A stretch of DNA of 64,000 bases from Dama dama (GCF_033118175.1 NC_083691.1:16217001-16281000), one strand, 5' to 3'; shown: positions 10,676 through 22,596, counted from the stretch's first letter. Numbers and translations: made by a program. The notes: a model not told the origin generated them from the letters alone.

Positions 10676-10933
10676 TCAGTTGACTATGATGGCTAATCCA
10701 TTCCTTCTAAGTGATTCTTGCCCACAGTAGTAGAAATAATGGTCATCTGAGTTAAATTCACCCATTCCAGTCCATTCTAGTTGGCTGATTCCTAAAATGT
10801 TGACATTCACTTTTGCCCTCTGATGTTTGACCACTTCCAATTTGCCTTGATTTATGGGCTTAACATTCCAGGTTCCTATGCAATATAGTTCTTTACAACA
10901 TTGGACTTTACTTCCATGACTGGTCACATCCAC
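10676..10933 (-). pseudogene. BovB endonuclease N-terminal fragment
   Basis: An 85-residue frame with IGTWNVKPINQGKLEVVK and WTGMGEFNSDDHYFYYCGQE, the start of the APE-like endonuclease domain of RTE LINEs. The frame is lost downstream. Methionine assignment is arbitrary because the native start lies in decayed sequence. Confidence 0.82.
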
Positions 10934-11173
10934 AAGTGGGTGTTGTTTTTGCTTTGGCTCTGTCTCTTAATTCTTTCTGGAGTTATTTCTCCCCTGATTT
11001 CCAGTAGCATATTGGGCACCTACCAACCTGGGGAATTCATCTTTCAGTGTCCTATCTTTTTGTGTTTTCATGCTGTTCATGGGGTTCTCAAGGCAAGAAT
11101 ACTGAAGTGGTTTGCCATTCCCTTCTCCAGTGGACCACATTTTATCATAAAATTAGGGCTAACCAATATGATT

Positions 11174-11861
11174 GGCTTAAAGTTCAACATTCAGAAAACT
11201 AAGATCATGGCATCCAGTCCCATCACTTCAGGGCAGATAGATGGGTAAACAGTGGAAACAGTGGCAGACTTTATTTTGGGGGGCTCCAAAATCACTGCAG
11301 ATGGTGACTGCAGCCATGAAATTAAAAGACAGTTGCTCCTTGGAAGGAAAGTTATGACCAACCTAGATAGCATATTAAAAAGCAGAGACATTACTTTGCC
11401 AACAAAGGTCTGTCTAGTCAACACTATGTTTTTTTCAGTAGTCATGTATGGATGTGAGAGTTGGACTATAAAGAAAGCTGAGCACCAAAGAATTGATTCT
11501 TTTGAACTGTGATGTTGGAGAAGACTCCTGAGAGTTCCTTGGATTGCAAGAAGATCAAACCAGTCCAACCTAAAGGAAATCAGTCCTGAATATTCATTGG
11601 AAGGACTGATGTTGAAGCTGAAACTCCAATACTTTGGCCACCTGATGCGAAGAGCTGAATCATAAGACCCTGATGCTGGGAAAGATTGAGGGTAGGAAGG
11701 GAAGGGAATGACAGAGAATGAGGTATGTGGATGGTATCACCAACTCAATGGAGATGAGTTTGAGTAAACTCTGGGAAATGGTGTCACATGGGGAGGCCTG
11801 GCGTGAGGCATTTCATGGGGTCGCAAAGAGTGGGTCATGACTGAGCAACTGAACTGAACAG
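11174..11861 (+). mobile_element. BovB LINE, 5'-truncated 3' end
   Basis: Runs from GGCTTAAAGTTCAAC to the CAACTGAACTGAAC tail. Perfect 9 bp duplications AATATGATT at 11165-11173 and 11862-11870 show an insertion separate from the adjacent minus-strand BovB. Decayed coding is seen at 11252-11512 (C-terminal domain). Only 28 bp separate it from the neighbouring copy. Confidence 0.94.
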
Positions 11862-11879
11862 AATATGATTTCTGAGCTC

Positions 11880-11906
11880 TTTTTTTTTTGTTTGTTTTTG
11901 TTTTTG
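11880..11906. repeat. T-rich low-complexity tract
   Basis: A T10 run followed by G-interrupted T runs just beyond the BovB target-site duplication. Confidence 0.7.
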
Positions 11907-12064
11907 CCAAATTAAGAAATTAAACATCAAACATTTATATCATTCAAAGAATTTAAAAAATAAGACAGGAAACAGACTTAATAGTATAAAATATATTTGA
12001 AAAATACAGACTTAAAAACATAGTACCAGGATGTTTAACCATGTTTAATCAGTATATTTAGGCT

Positions 12065-12275
12065 CTTGTTATTCAGTCCCTAAGTTGAACCTGACTCTTT
12101 CAAGACCCCATGGACTGTAGCCCAGCAGGCTGTTCTGTCCATGGGATTTCCCAGGCAAGAATACTGGAATAGGTTGCCATTGCCTTCTCCAGGGGATCTT
12201 CCTGACCCTGGGGTCAAACCCAAGGCTCCTGCATTGGCAGGTGGATTCTTTACCACTGAGCCACCTGGGAAGACC
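12065..12275 (-). mobile_element. Bov-tA SINE with TSD
   Basis: Full antisense Bov-tA from a CTTGTTATTCAGTC tail to the tRNA-derived head (GAGCCACCTGGGAAG). Flanked by ATATTTAGGCT (12054-12064) and ATATTTAAGCT (12276-12286), an 11 bp duplication with one mismatch. Confidence 0.92.
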
Positions 12276-12286
12276 ATATTTAAGCT

Positions 12287-12879
12287 AATGCTGGTTTATA
12301 GACTTAACAGTGCTCTCCACACTGAGATTCTTGATTCTAATATCCTAACACTTTGCAGGTGGACTAACACTAAGAAGGCTACATGCACGTCCCCCTCCCA
12401 CTATCCATTCTTCTGTCCTCCCTGCACTGGTTCCTCCCTTTCTAATGCTCTTATTTTCTTCCCCTCACTCATTCTGCTAGTCATTTGTGGCTTCTATGAG
12501 GACAACTCTTTCATTTAAGCCATATCACCTGCAATGCTTCTGCCTCCAAAGAATAGTAGAACCAATTCAAATGAGTTTCTCCCATAAGAAACAGCATAAC
12601 ATGAAATCTAAAGGTAAGGCAGGTTTCAATATTAATCCAATACAGTAACTATGGCTCAAGATTCCTCCTTCTCTCTCCCCCTCTGTAGGCCAGCAAGCTA
12701 GCTGGTAGCAAGAGAGCTAAAGTCATCTTTAACCTTGCATTCACATAGTGCAACACTGTGAGAAATTGAGAAAATGTCACTGCCAGAGTTGTTAACAAGA
12801 TAAAGAGGCTCCAGAAGCACCCATAAAAGTCCCCTTGTCATCACTGGCCCAGTTGGGTCTCAAGTCTGTTCCTCTTACT
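12287..12879. other. Non-repetitive sequence
   Basis: No gene or repeat recognised. The segment near 12380-12470 is pyrimidine-rich. Confidence 0.5.
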
Positions 12880-12893
12880 AAATAGCAAAGTAG

Positions 12894-13551
12894 TTCAGTT
12901 CAGTTCAGTTCAGTCACTGAGTCGTGTCCAACTCTTTGCGACCCCATGAATCATAGCACGCCAGGCCTCCCTGTCTACTAACTCCCCCTGGAGTTCACTC
13001 AAACTCATGTCCATCGAGTCAGTGACGCCATCCAACCATCTTATCCTCTGTCGTCCCCTTCTCCTCCTGCCCCCAATCCCTACCAGCATCAGGGTCTTTT
13101 CCAATGAGTTAACTCTTCGCATGAGGTGACCAAAGTACTGGAGTTTCAGCTTCAGCATCAGTCTTTCCAATGAACACCCAGGACTGATCTCCTTTAGGAT
13201 GGACTGGTTGGATCTCCTTGCAGTCCAATGGACTCTCAAGGGTCTTCTCCAACACCACAGTTCAAAAGCATCAATTTTTCAGTTCTCAGCTTTCTTCACA
13301 GTCCAACTCTCACATCCATACATGACCACTGGAAAAAACATAGCTTTGACTAGACGGACCTTTGTTGGCAAAGTAATGTCTCTGCTTTTTAATATGCTAT
13401 CTAGGTTGGTCATAACTTTCCTTCCAAGGAGTAAGTGTTTTTTAATTTCATGGCTGCAATCACCAATTGCAGTGATTTTGGAGCCCAAAAAAATAAAGTC
13501 TGACACTGTTTCCACGGTTTCCTCATCTATTTCCCATGAAGTGATGGGTCC
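12894..13551 (-). mobile_element. BovB LINE 3' end with perfect 14 bp TSD
   Basis: Antisense BovB 3' end of 658 bp, from TTCAGTTCAGTTCAG to TTCCCATGAAGTGATGGGTC. Perfect 14 bp duplications AAATAGCAAAGTAG lie at 12880-12893 and 13552-13565, suggesting a relatively young insertion. Decayed C-terminal frames are present (13279-13560 and 12910-13239). Confidence 0.95.
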
Positions 13552-13565
13552 AAATAGCAAAGTAG

Positions 13566-13845
13566 AATTACCCTTAAATCAGTCTAGGTCATTCCTAGGA
13601 TTCGGACATATGGGGTCTTTGAAAACGAGTGAATTGAAGAAACAAGTCAAGATTCCATTTGGAAGAAAAGGGAAGTGGTTGCTGAATCTGCAGTAACAAT
13701 ATCTACTGAAGTCTCTCCCATTATTCATCCAATGTTCACACATGAGCTATATGCATTCACTCTCAAAACTGCTTATACCCATAAAAAATGCATTACTCTC
13801 CTCTTAAAAATTAGACAATACAAGATCTTATTGCTGCTTTCAAAA
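13566..13845. other. Non-repetitive spacer
   Basis: No gene or repeat recognised between two BovB copies. Confidence 0.5.
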
Positions 13846-14185
13846 GTGCTGGAGAAGACTCTTGAGATTCTCTTGGACTGCAAAGAGATCAAAACAGTCA
13901 ATCCTAAAGGAAATCAACCCTGTATATTTACTGGAAGGTCTGATGCTGGCTAAAACATGAATACTCTTGCCATTTGATGTGAAAAGTCGACTCATTGGAA
14001 AAGACCCTGATCCTGGGAAAGGTTGAAGACAAGAGGAGAAGGGGGTGGCAGAGTATGAGATGGTTAGATAGCATCACTGACTCAATGGACATGAATTTGA
14101 GCAAACTCTGGGAGATAGTGAAGGACAGGGGAAGCTGGTGTTCTATAGTCCATGGGGCTGCAAAGAGTCAGACGTGACTCAGCTC
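13846..14185 (+). mobile_element. BovB 3' end, diverged
   Basis: Starts at GTGCTGGAGAAGACTC and ends in AGAGTCAGACGTGACTCAGC. More diverged than the others, with small internal indels. It joins directly onto a head-truncated Bov-tA. Confidence 0.85.
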
Positions 14186-14358
14186 CTATAGGAGACATGG
14201 GTTCCATTCCTGGGTTGGGAAGATCCCCTGGGAAAGGAAATGGCTACCCACCCCAGTATTCTGGCCTGGAAAATCTCATGGACAGAGGAGCCTAGTGGAC
14301 TGTAGTCCATGCAGTCACAAAGAATCAGACATGACTTAGTGACTAAACAACAACAGCA
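14186..14358 (+). mobile_element. Bov-tA SINE, head-truncated
   Basis: Begins within the tRNA-derived part (GGAGACATGGGTTCCATTCC) and continues through the Bov-A body to a GACTAAACAACAACAG tail. The 5' tRNA segment is missing where it abuts BovB. Confidence 0.85.
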
Positions 14359-17300
14359 AGATTACTTCTCTATGTAAGTTTCTTACCGCTAAATGCAAGA
14401 GGCAGCTGACGTAGCCCTAAATCCAGATTTTTTTTTTTTTTTTTCCATCGCAGTCCCTTAAAACTCAATCATCAGTGGTCATCATAGATTAGGGTTTGGC
14501 TCACCGTGTTGCTTTGGCATGGGAAAAACTGCCAACAAACCAGTCCAGAAAAAAAAAAAATGATTTCTAGCCACCTTACCCCTGTCTCCTTCACATGGTA
14601 TCTGTCCCTGTTTTAGGCTTGTTCCCTGCAACAGCTCATTTCTGGTTATCAAATTGTGTGGGATACAAGAAACAGAAGAAAAAAATGTGAGCGTTCTTAT
14701 CACCAAACTCCTAGTAAAAACCGTGTTCTTAGAAATATGTTTTGGAAACACTAGTGAACACAAGACAGTAAATAGTACAGCAGTTTCTTTAGAAGGAGTG
14801 ACTTGATATTATGGCGGAAAACTGCAGACTCTTAATGAAGACAGCTGCATACTCCTGCCATGCATCATCACAAAGGTTTCCTTTTGTAATGGGTTAAGTG
14901 GGTAGGTGATTAAAATATGAGAAATGGTTATTTTCTACCACAAATGTCTGTGCTTAGCGGGTACAGAGATTCAAAATTGAGTGTCTAAACTCTAGAAACT
15001 TACAGGGGTTTGTGTTATTAATATTTTAGAGACCTGTCTTCAACTTGTCAAGATAAATATCTCCATATATTGTTTATTTTCAGGTGCTAGAATCTCTATG
15101 TATACATTTGGTCTAAAATCAACCTTATGTTTTCTGTCTTCTATTTGGATTGTCTTAAGGAGATGACAGTAACTAATTCACAAGTCTGAATTTTAAAATT
15201 CTGTACATATTAGCCCCTTTCTGTGATGATTTACTGACATGTTAGACAGTCTACTTTCATTTTAAAACATTAGATGTATTGCATATAAGATATGCTGTGG
15301 ATAGCTCTTTCTTATCTCCTCTCATCAATTTTTATAGGTCTTCCAGTGCTGCGTGGATCCGATACTCCTAGATTATTTAAAATCCCTAAATATCCCCTGA
15401 AATATGAGAACCTCCGATTGTTGCTGGTGGAATTCATGAATTTTCCCTGGAAATTTATGTCACAGATGCAGTGTTGAGACTTTTTATCCCTTTGGTTTGA
15501 CTTTTCTTCCAGCTGTCTCCTTAGCTCTGGGTGAATATATTTATCTTAGTTTGTCTGAAAAGGCACTCTGGGATCCGCAATCTGAACTTGATGAAGGATT
15601 GACCATTGAAAGTGGCTTTTTAAAAGACATTTTGGTTAAAAGTCATTTCAACAAAGAAAAACAGCTTATAGAAAGTATATACATAGTCAGTAATATTCTA
15701 GAGATAGGCAGGCCCTAGATGGCAGTCAGTGAATCTCATACCAGTGCTGGTTTTGAAATTTTCCAGCCTAGCTGAGAGCTAAATTTCTTCTTACAGAGGT
15801 AGAGAGGCTGCTGTCCTCATGAACTCCTTTCCCGAGGATCAGAGGAAAGCAGATCTCATGATCAAATACCTGGTTTCAATTTGGAATATTGTCTATTCCA
15901 GGGAATATTCTCTCCTGACCCATAATCTTTATATTGATGTGGGAAAAGATGCTTTCGACCGAGTGCCAGGAAAATAAACACACCAGTGATGGATCACTGA
16001 CTGAGTAATGTCAGTAAACCTAAGCCTGGAAAGAGGCAGCTGCCCACAGAAGAAAGGCACTTCTCACCTTATATCTGTAGAACAAATGCCCTTAAGAACA
16101 CAGCTTTGCTTCTGCACTACAGGCTTGGAAAGATCCCCCAGAGTGCCTTCTAAAATATAGACCTTTAGTTTCAAAGGATGCTCTGATTATCTCACCTGTA
16201 ATTAATAACTGCTTACTGAAGAATGAACAGATTTTTAATAAAATGTCTCTTTGACATAGACTATTGCTAAGATGGAAATCAAACCTGGGAAACACATTAA
16301 AATCAAAATATACGCATGATCCCTGACACAGATACAGGAACAAGGAAAGGTGAGATAGAATTGACAGAGGGAGAGAATTAAAGGAGAAGGGCTGATGGAG
16401 AAGGAAAGAAGGGAAGACCAGGAGAATAAAAAATGAAGAATAAAGCAAGTTCCGATTAGACTGTGAGTCCAAAAAGCCCCTCTCCTTTCCAGCTCTTTGA
16501 GAGTTTACTTATCTGACTAAGCCCTGTTCACAGCTCTCCAATGGCCCTCTCTTCCTCCAACCTTTAGAGCCTTTGATGACTAGAATTACCAGAGTAGCCC
16601 TCGGGAAGGAAACTGCTTTCTGTGCTGAAGCGTCAGTGACCAGATCTATGGCCACCTAGAGACCAAGCTGCAGGCTGGACCTGGCTGCCGGGTCAGAAGT
16701 TCAAGGTCTCCATCCCGCTCAGCCTCAGACGCGATGGACGTGAAGACACCCACAGCCCCCAGGGCCACCAGTTACCACATGTCCTGAAAACTGGCCTAAA
16801 AATGATGCTCCATCTCAGAAAGAGGCATGGCTTTTCTCCAGTGCATTTGTTTTTAATGTTTAACAAGCTGACAGGAGCGATTACTCAAGGACTCAGGGCA
16901 GACTTACTGGTTACTCCAACACAAACAAATCATCACCAGGCTGTCAGGACCTGCACAGTGTCCATTCCACTAAACAGGCCTCATGCAAAGTGAGACATCC
17001 TCTCCAATTCCTCGACCCACTCCCCAAACAATTGTTTGCTGTGTTTTTATTAAAAAGGTGGGAGGAAAGATTTTCCACAAAGGTGGGTTGTAGGAAACAA
17101 ACAGAACTGGGGTGGATCTGAAAAGTCCATAACCAGGTCACCATCTGCTTTCATTCCTTAATCAGATAAAAGCTCTCCTCCAAACCGTTTACACTCCCAG
17201 CTAAATTGTCTACGAAGGTACCATGCCCTCGAGCCTTAGACATTCAGAATAAGTAAACCCCACTGCAGTCCATGTTAGGAAACATTCTGGAACTCATCAC

Positions 17301-18998
17301 TGGACCAAACGTCACTCCCTTGTAAAAGAATCACTATTTTTTTTTTAACGTGTTCCCTGAAATACAAAGCTAGTTCAAGTTTTCAGTGATTTAATGCTAA
17401 TCTTGCTTTAAACTCTGGGCTGGGACTCCCAGCAGGATTTGATGCAGAAGCAAAAGGGGAGTTGGAGGCTGTGGTTTCCGATTCAGGAAGGTCTCCAAAG
17501 GGAACACACCAGCATACCTTGTCATTTCTGACCTGAGCATGAGAGCCTCCTGCTTTCTCAGCCCCCTGCCCTCCTGGCTCACGAAACATAGTCTCCAAGC
17601 CCCTCGGAGTGGGCTGCAGCACCAGACCCCACAGCTGGCCTGCGTGCTCGGAGGAACACAGCGGCTTAGGACAGATCAGAGAAAGTCATTCTTGAGGCTC
17701 ATGTTAGGAGAGTCAGCATCATTAGCATAGTAACCTGGGTGGCCCAGACCTGCTGGGTCCCCTCTGAGCCCCCATCTTGGCTTCCAGGCTTTGATAAATG
17801 GATGGTATTAGCAATGAGGAGACCTTCGCATGATGGAACCGCTATACCTTCCAAGGCAGTTTTATCTTTTGCTCAAAGGTAATGAAGAGTAAACAAGCAG
17901 TGGAGATAAACTCAGGCAGACAAGAATCAAATCCTCTCTGTAACACCACGATTCTTCATTTCTGCGGTTCTGAGAATTCAGCCCACCAAAGGGGCCAAAG
18001 AGCCCATTTGTTTGCAAGGACTGATGAATAATTCTGCACCTTTGACTCAGCTGAATGTTTTCTTTGCATTTGTCCAGGTATTTGAAGAAGATAAGAGCTA
18101 AGTGACAGTTTAAAAGGTATTAAGTAGATGTATACACAAACATAGGCGATCACATCTACCTTAGAGGTCCTTCAGACCGGCAGATGTCACACCAATACAG
18201 GCAGCTGATGATACTGCTCACCTTTGAAAAAGTGTCCTGCAGTCATCTCGGTCTGTTAACATTTTTCACTGAATTAGTGCCTGTGATTTGGGCAAAGGAA
18301 AGAAAAAAATGTAAGAGGTTAACTGAAGCTAGCAGCCAGGTGGACGTGCTTTGTCTTCAGTGGGCCGTTCACTTAAGGGTCAGGAGATTCAATTTCGTCT
18401 CTCATAGTTGAGGTCAGACACCTCCCCCTTGTGGCTCAGCGTGACTGGCTCAGTCCTGTTCCCATCCACGTTCAGATACTGTGCTTCCACAAGTAGGGCC
18501 CTGGACAAGCAGACAGGTGAGTGACGTTTGTGTCTTTGCCACCAATCACATGGTCCTCAAGTGAGAAAGAACCACAAGGAGCATAGGACCTTAACACTAG
18601 CGAAAATTAATTCCGGATGTACTTGTCGACATACAGGGAATTTCTCCTGGAAAACTCAGTGTTCTGTTATCAGCTATATCACTATCACAGGTAGTTTGGA
18701 TTGTTTTAAAAAATTGTGTGCAGCATACATAAGTAAAGGAAAGGATAAAAATTACTCAAGAATACGTTAAGAATATCTACAAATCAGTAAAAGAAAATAT
18801 TCACACACTATTAGAAATTGAGCAAAGTAAATGAACAGGCAATACATGAAGAATTTTTGCTGCCAATTAATACAGAAAAACAAACTTAATATCATTAGCG
18901 GTCAAGTAAATACTAATTATAGCAATAACTAAATATTATTTTTCACACAATAGATTTAAAAAAAAAATTTAAATGGTCAAAAAAATGTGAGAAACTAG
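14359..18998. other. Long mostly non-repetitive stretch
   Basis: 4.6 kb in which I find no gene, RNA or confident repeat. It holds a T15 run near 14430-14445 and an A12 run near 14549-14560. Open frames such as 15497-15718 and 16092-16472 have no recognisable domain, no exon-like splice context that I trust, and no homologue I know. Confidence 0.55.
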
Positions 18999-19212
18999 CT
19001 GCTGCTGCTAAGTCGCTTCAGTCGTGTCTGACTCTGTGCGACCCCAAGAACTATAGCCTGCCAGGTTCCTCTGTCCATGGGGATTCTCTAGGCAAGAATA
19101 CTGGAGTGAGTTGCCATACTCTCCTCCAGGGATCTTCCCAACCCAGGGATCGAACCCAGGTCTCCCGCATTGCAGGCAGATTCTTTACCATCTGAGTCAC
19201 CAGGGAAGCCCT
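18999..19212 (-). mobile_element. Bov-tA SINE
   Basis: Near-complete and well preserved antisense copy: GCTGCTGCTAAGTCGC tail at the left, Bov-A body, box-B region GGGATCGAACCCAGGTC, and head ACCAGGGAAGCCC at the right. Confidence 0.93.
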
Positions 19213-20274
19213 TTAATGGGAATATAAGTTGGTAAAATATTTATTGAGTGCTGATTATCAGTACCATCAGAAATGTAAATTTCATTTGATCTAGAAATTG
19301 GAGTTCTAGGAAACTCTTTTTAGAAGAACATTCCTAAAAAATAAAAGTTTTGCATTTAAGAATATTTATCGCCACATGTGGCACAGTAGTAAATACTAGT
19401 AAATATTATAAATGTGCATCAATGCTCTTAATTCTTTCCTTTATCTGGTTTGTGGGAACATGAAGTTATCCACTGATCTGGGAATGTTAATATCCCTTCT
19501 CTCCTCTCCCTAGAATTCTGTTAGTTTTGATTCGGGAACATTGCACAACCTGAGTAAGGTCCCAAGTGCTCTTTTCTTCCTCTTCTGGTGTCAAACAGCA
19601 CAGTAAGTCTGAGAACTGGCATATGGAATAAGCCCCCTTTCTTATGTGTCTGACTGCTGCTTCATACATTCAGCTAAATCCTACCCTAAAAGCCCAAATA
19701 AGCACCAGAGAGAATGGCACTCAGCTCCTGCTGTTGGAACTTCCACACAGGTTGTAAGACTCACTCCTCATAGTCGGATGCAGTTTCTTTAAAGGGAATC
19801 ATGCCAAGTGCGTTGGCTAAACACATCTTATTTACACACTTGGGGCAAAGAAAAATTGATTACGTATGGGCTACATGGGATTAGGGATGGCTTCTGGAAC
19901 TGGAAAACTTGGCTATTCTCTACTGCCCTGCGTTCATGAAGATTGGAATGAAGGGACTGCTAGCAGTAAAAAGAATAAACATCGTCCAGAGAAACAGAGC
20001 CTCTTAGAATGGAGAACAGCCAGTGGATTCACGTTTGGAGCAGGAACATCAACATGTGCTCCGGTCCAGCCTGAATTCTCAGTCACAACTTCTCAGATAC
20101 TGTAGTCCCAGGCAGGTACACTGAGATGGCTGACCACAGAGGATAAATTGCACCTGACTCCACAAGTCAGCTACCTTCATTCTCCAGACTATTGTTGCCT
20201 CTTCTTTTCTATCTTCATTTTACTTTAGATTGCCATCATAATAGTGTAGATAATAGTCATAAGAAGAAAAGATA
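19213..20274. other. Non-repetitive sequence
   Basis: No gene or repeat recognised; short open frames only. Confidence 0.5.
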
Positions 20275-20440
20275 TCAGTTTGAACATTGACAATATACCA
20301 GGTACTAGGAGGTACTGTACTTAAATTCAGTTAACTCAGAAAGTAATCTACTTGAGGTAGATGACATTGTACCTATTTTAGACATTGTAATTTGAAGCTC
20401 AGAGAGTTTAAATGGCTCACCAGTAGTCACACATCAACTT
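20275..20440 (+). mobile_element. MIR-family SINE fossil (MIR3-like)
   Basis: Follows the MIR order: ATATACCAGGTACTAGG, a TTAACTCA block, GGTAGATGACATTGTACC, then GAAGCTCAGAGAGTTTAAAT and a CAGTAGTCACAC block. Diverged, pan-mammalian age. Confidence 0.6.
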
Positions 20441-21014
20441 CCCTTGGCTTCCATTTACAAATTTTCAACTCTGTCTAAAACGGCAAGATAACAAAATAGA
20501 GGAAGATTAATGGGAAGCAACAAATCTAAATGTGGGTAAGAAACCTGAAAAAAAACAAAGAGCATTTTTTAAAAAAAGATTACAATTTACCTTTTTCCAT
20601 TCTATTTCAGTGGGGTTGAACCTCATTTCACTTGAGTCTTGATGGAATAAAACTCAGAGAATCGACATTGTAGATTACTCAAGATGATAGCTCCTTATAG
20701 ACATGAAAGACTCCTTTACTGGAAGAAATAAAAGGAAAATAGCCCCAAAATCACAACCCTAGAATTATAACCATATTCAAAAGCTAAAAAGCAGTACCAG
20801 TTATCTGTTAAATTCATGCATACTTAAAAATTCAATAATGACTATGTTGTGAATACCAACTTCAAAAAATGATCACACTTGTGTATAATGAATATGCTTT
20901 CATATAAAAGGGAAAATAAATGACACTTCTTTGCCATAAATTAGAATTTATGCCTATCAGGATTTTCCAGAACATTTCTGATTTAAAAATAGCATATAGA
21001 TATGTATATAAGAT
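20441..21014. other. Non-repetitive AT-rich sequence
   Basis: No gene or repeat recognised. Several A-runs occur (about 20550-20575). Confidence 0.5.
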
Positions 21015-21227
21015 AGGCTTCCTTCATGGCTCAGTTGGTAAAGAGGTTGCCTGCAATGCAGGAGACCTGGGTTTGATTCCTGGTTCAGGAAGATACCCTG
21101 GAGAAAGAAATGGCAACTCACTCCAGTATTCTTGCCTGGAGAATCCCATGGACAGAGGAGCCTGGCAGGCTACAGTCCATGGGGTCACAAGATTCAGACT
21201 TGACTTAGTGACTAAACCACCCCAACC
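21015..21227 (+). mobile_element. Bov-tA SINE
   Basis: Complete head (GGCTTCCTTCATGGCTCAG), box B (GGGTTTGATTCCTGG) and Bov-A body, ending at GACTAAACCACC. It leads directly into a TA/CA microsatellite. Confidence 0.92.
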
Positions 21228-21255
21228 ATATACATATACATATACACATATATGC

Positions 21256-21286
<31 letters not shown>

Positions 21287-21327
21287 CACACATACATATA
21301 CACACACATATACATATACATATATAT
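21228..21327. repeat. (TA/CA)n compound microsatellite
   Basis: Alternating TATACA and CATATA units with a pure TA core near 21262-21280. It lies between a Bov-tA and a Bov-A2 and probably began as the tail of the upstream SINE. Likely length-polymorphic. Confidence 0.85.
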
Positions 21328-21592
21328 CAGAGAATGCAATGGCACCCCACTCCAGTACTCTTGCCTAGAAAATCCCATGGATGGAGGAGCCTGGTGGGCT
21401 ACAGTCCATGGGGTCACTAAGAGAGGACACAACTGAGCGACTTCACTTTCACTTTCACGCATTGGAGAAGGAAATGGCAACCCACTCCAGTGTTCTTGCC
21501 TGGAGAATCCCAGGGATGGGGGAGCCTGGTGGGCTGCCCTCTACGGGGTCACACAGAGTCGGACACGACTGAAGCAACTTAGCAGCAGCAGC
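21328..21592 (-). mobile_element. Bov-A2 SINE (Bov-A dimer)
   Basis: Two Bov-A monomers joined by the CACTTTCACTTTCACGCATT linker, ending in an AGCAGCAGCAG tract. In the direction in which Bov-A2 is usually written (TGCTGCTGCTAAGTCGC first) it is on the minus strand. ATACATATATAT occurs at 21316-21327 and 21593-21604 as a 12 bp duplication, although the microsatellite context weakens that evidence. Confidence 0.9.
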
Positions 21593-21604
21593 ATACATAT
21601 ATAT

Positions 21605-21981
21605 GCACTATATCCTAGTTGTTTTGTTAAATATATATTTAAACATATATGGTTACTTTAGTTTTAAAAATTGAAGATGTTTTTATCTGTGATCGAAAAG
21701 CATCCATATCAAGAAAAATGTTATCATCTTCATTTTGATGTTAAAAAAGACAGAAAGAAGCAATCACTTACTTAGATTACCTGCCAGGAGCGATAGAAGA
21801 CACAGGCATGTACATATCTTCTGTGCTTCCTGCTTTGGATTTTTATTTTTTCCTCTAGAGTCTTTCATGTGCACAACATGACATTTGCAGTGATTAAAAA
21901 GAGCTATTGATTTGGGTCATTGATATTATCCTCACATTGAGCACAAAAAGGATCAAAAACATAATTGTAGCTACTTAACCT
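21605..21981. other. Non-repetitive sequence
   Basis: No gene or repeat recognised. Confidence 0.45.
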
Positions 21982-21988
21982 CTAGGAT

Positions 21989-22228
21989 GGGCTTTCCAGG
22001 TGACCCTAGTCACCTGGCAGTAAAGAATCTGCCTGCCAGTGCAGGAGGCATAAGAGTTGTAGGTTCAATCCCTGGGTTGGGAAGATACCATGGAGGAGAG
22101 TATGACAACACACTCCAGGGTTCTTGCCTAGAAAATCCCATGGACAGAGGAGCCTGGTAGTTTACAGTCCACAGGGTCACAAAGAGTCCGACACCACTGA
22201 AGCGACTTAGTATGCATGCACGCAGACC
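21989..22228 (+). mobile_element. Bov-tA SINE with short TSD
   Basis: Head GGCTTTCCAGGTGACCC, a diverged box B, and the Bov-A body ending in GCGACTTAGTATGCATGC. CTAGGAT at 21982-21988 and 22229-22235 is the probable 7 bp duplication. Confidence 0.9.
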
Positions 22229-22453
22229 CTAGGATACCATGGTCATACAGGAGAGCCCAAAGAATGAAATGAATGCACGAAAGCTCTAAAATGTTAGTTA
22301 ATAGAAAATTCCTATTTTCAGGAGGCAAAATAATTTGATCATAGACGTGTACCTCATAGAATTGAAATAATTTAATGTAATTGTTTTTGTTTTTATTCCT
22401 ATGTTTTATGCATATGTTAAAATATGACAAGGGAAAGCCTAATTTACATAATC

Positions 22454-22596
22454 CTGGATGGCATCACCAACTGGATGGACATGAGCTTGAGCAAGCTCCA
22501 GGAGTTGGTGATGGACAAGGAAGCCTAGTGTGCTGCAGTCCATGGAGTCGCAAAGAGTCAGACACAACTGAGGTTGAACTGAACTGAACTGAGTAT
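22454..22596 (+). mobile_element. BovB 3' tail fragment
   Basis: Starts at GGATGGCATCACCAACTGG and ends with TTGAACTGAACTGAACTGAG. About the last 140 bp of BovB. Confidence 0.9.

Larger units (their letters stand above)
8056..11145 (-). mobile_element. BovB LINE, 3.09 kb, slightly 5'-truncated
   Basis: A long BovB (RTE-clade LINE) on the minus strand, from the TTCAGTTCAG 3' tail (left) into the 5' UTR (right). Identical 9-mers CATAAAATT at 8047-8055 and 11146-11154 are the target-site duplication and fix both ends. Coding remnants, in sense order, are the APE-type endonuclease (about 10933 down to 10190), linker, reverse transcriptase (about 9565-8700) and C-terminal domain. Many stops and frameshifts break the frame, so it cannot be active. 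It lacks about 24 bp in the endonuclease region near 10457, and has an in-frame 15 bp duplication at 9357-9386. Confidence 0.95.

Noticed and set aside
15292..15718. Two neighbouring open frames behind an acceptor-like TTTTTATAG
   Set aside because: No donor site, no homology that I recognise and no third supporting exon. One acceptor-like string is expected by chance.
16480..16600. L2-like fragment
   Set aside because: A few pyrimidine-rich matches only; no ordered match to the L2 3' end.
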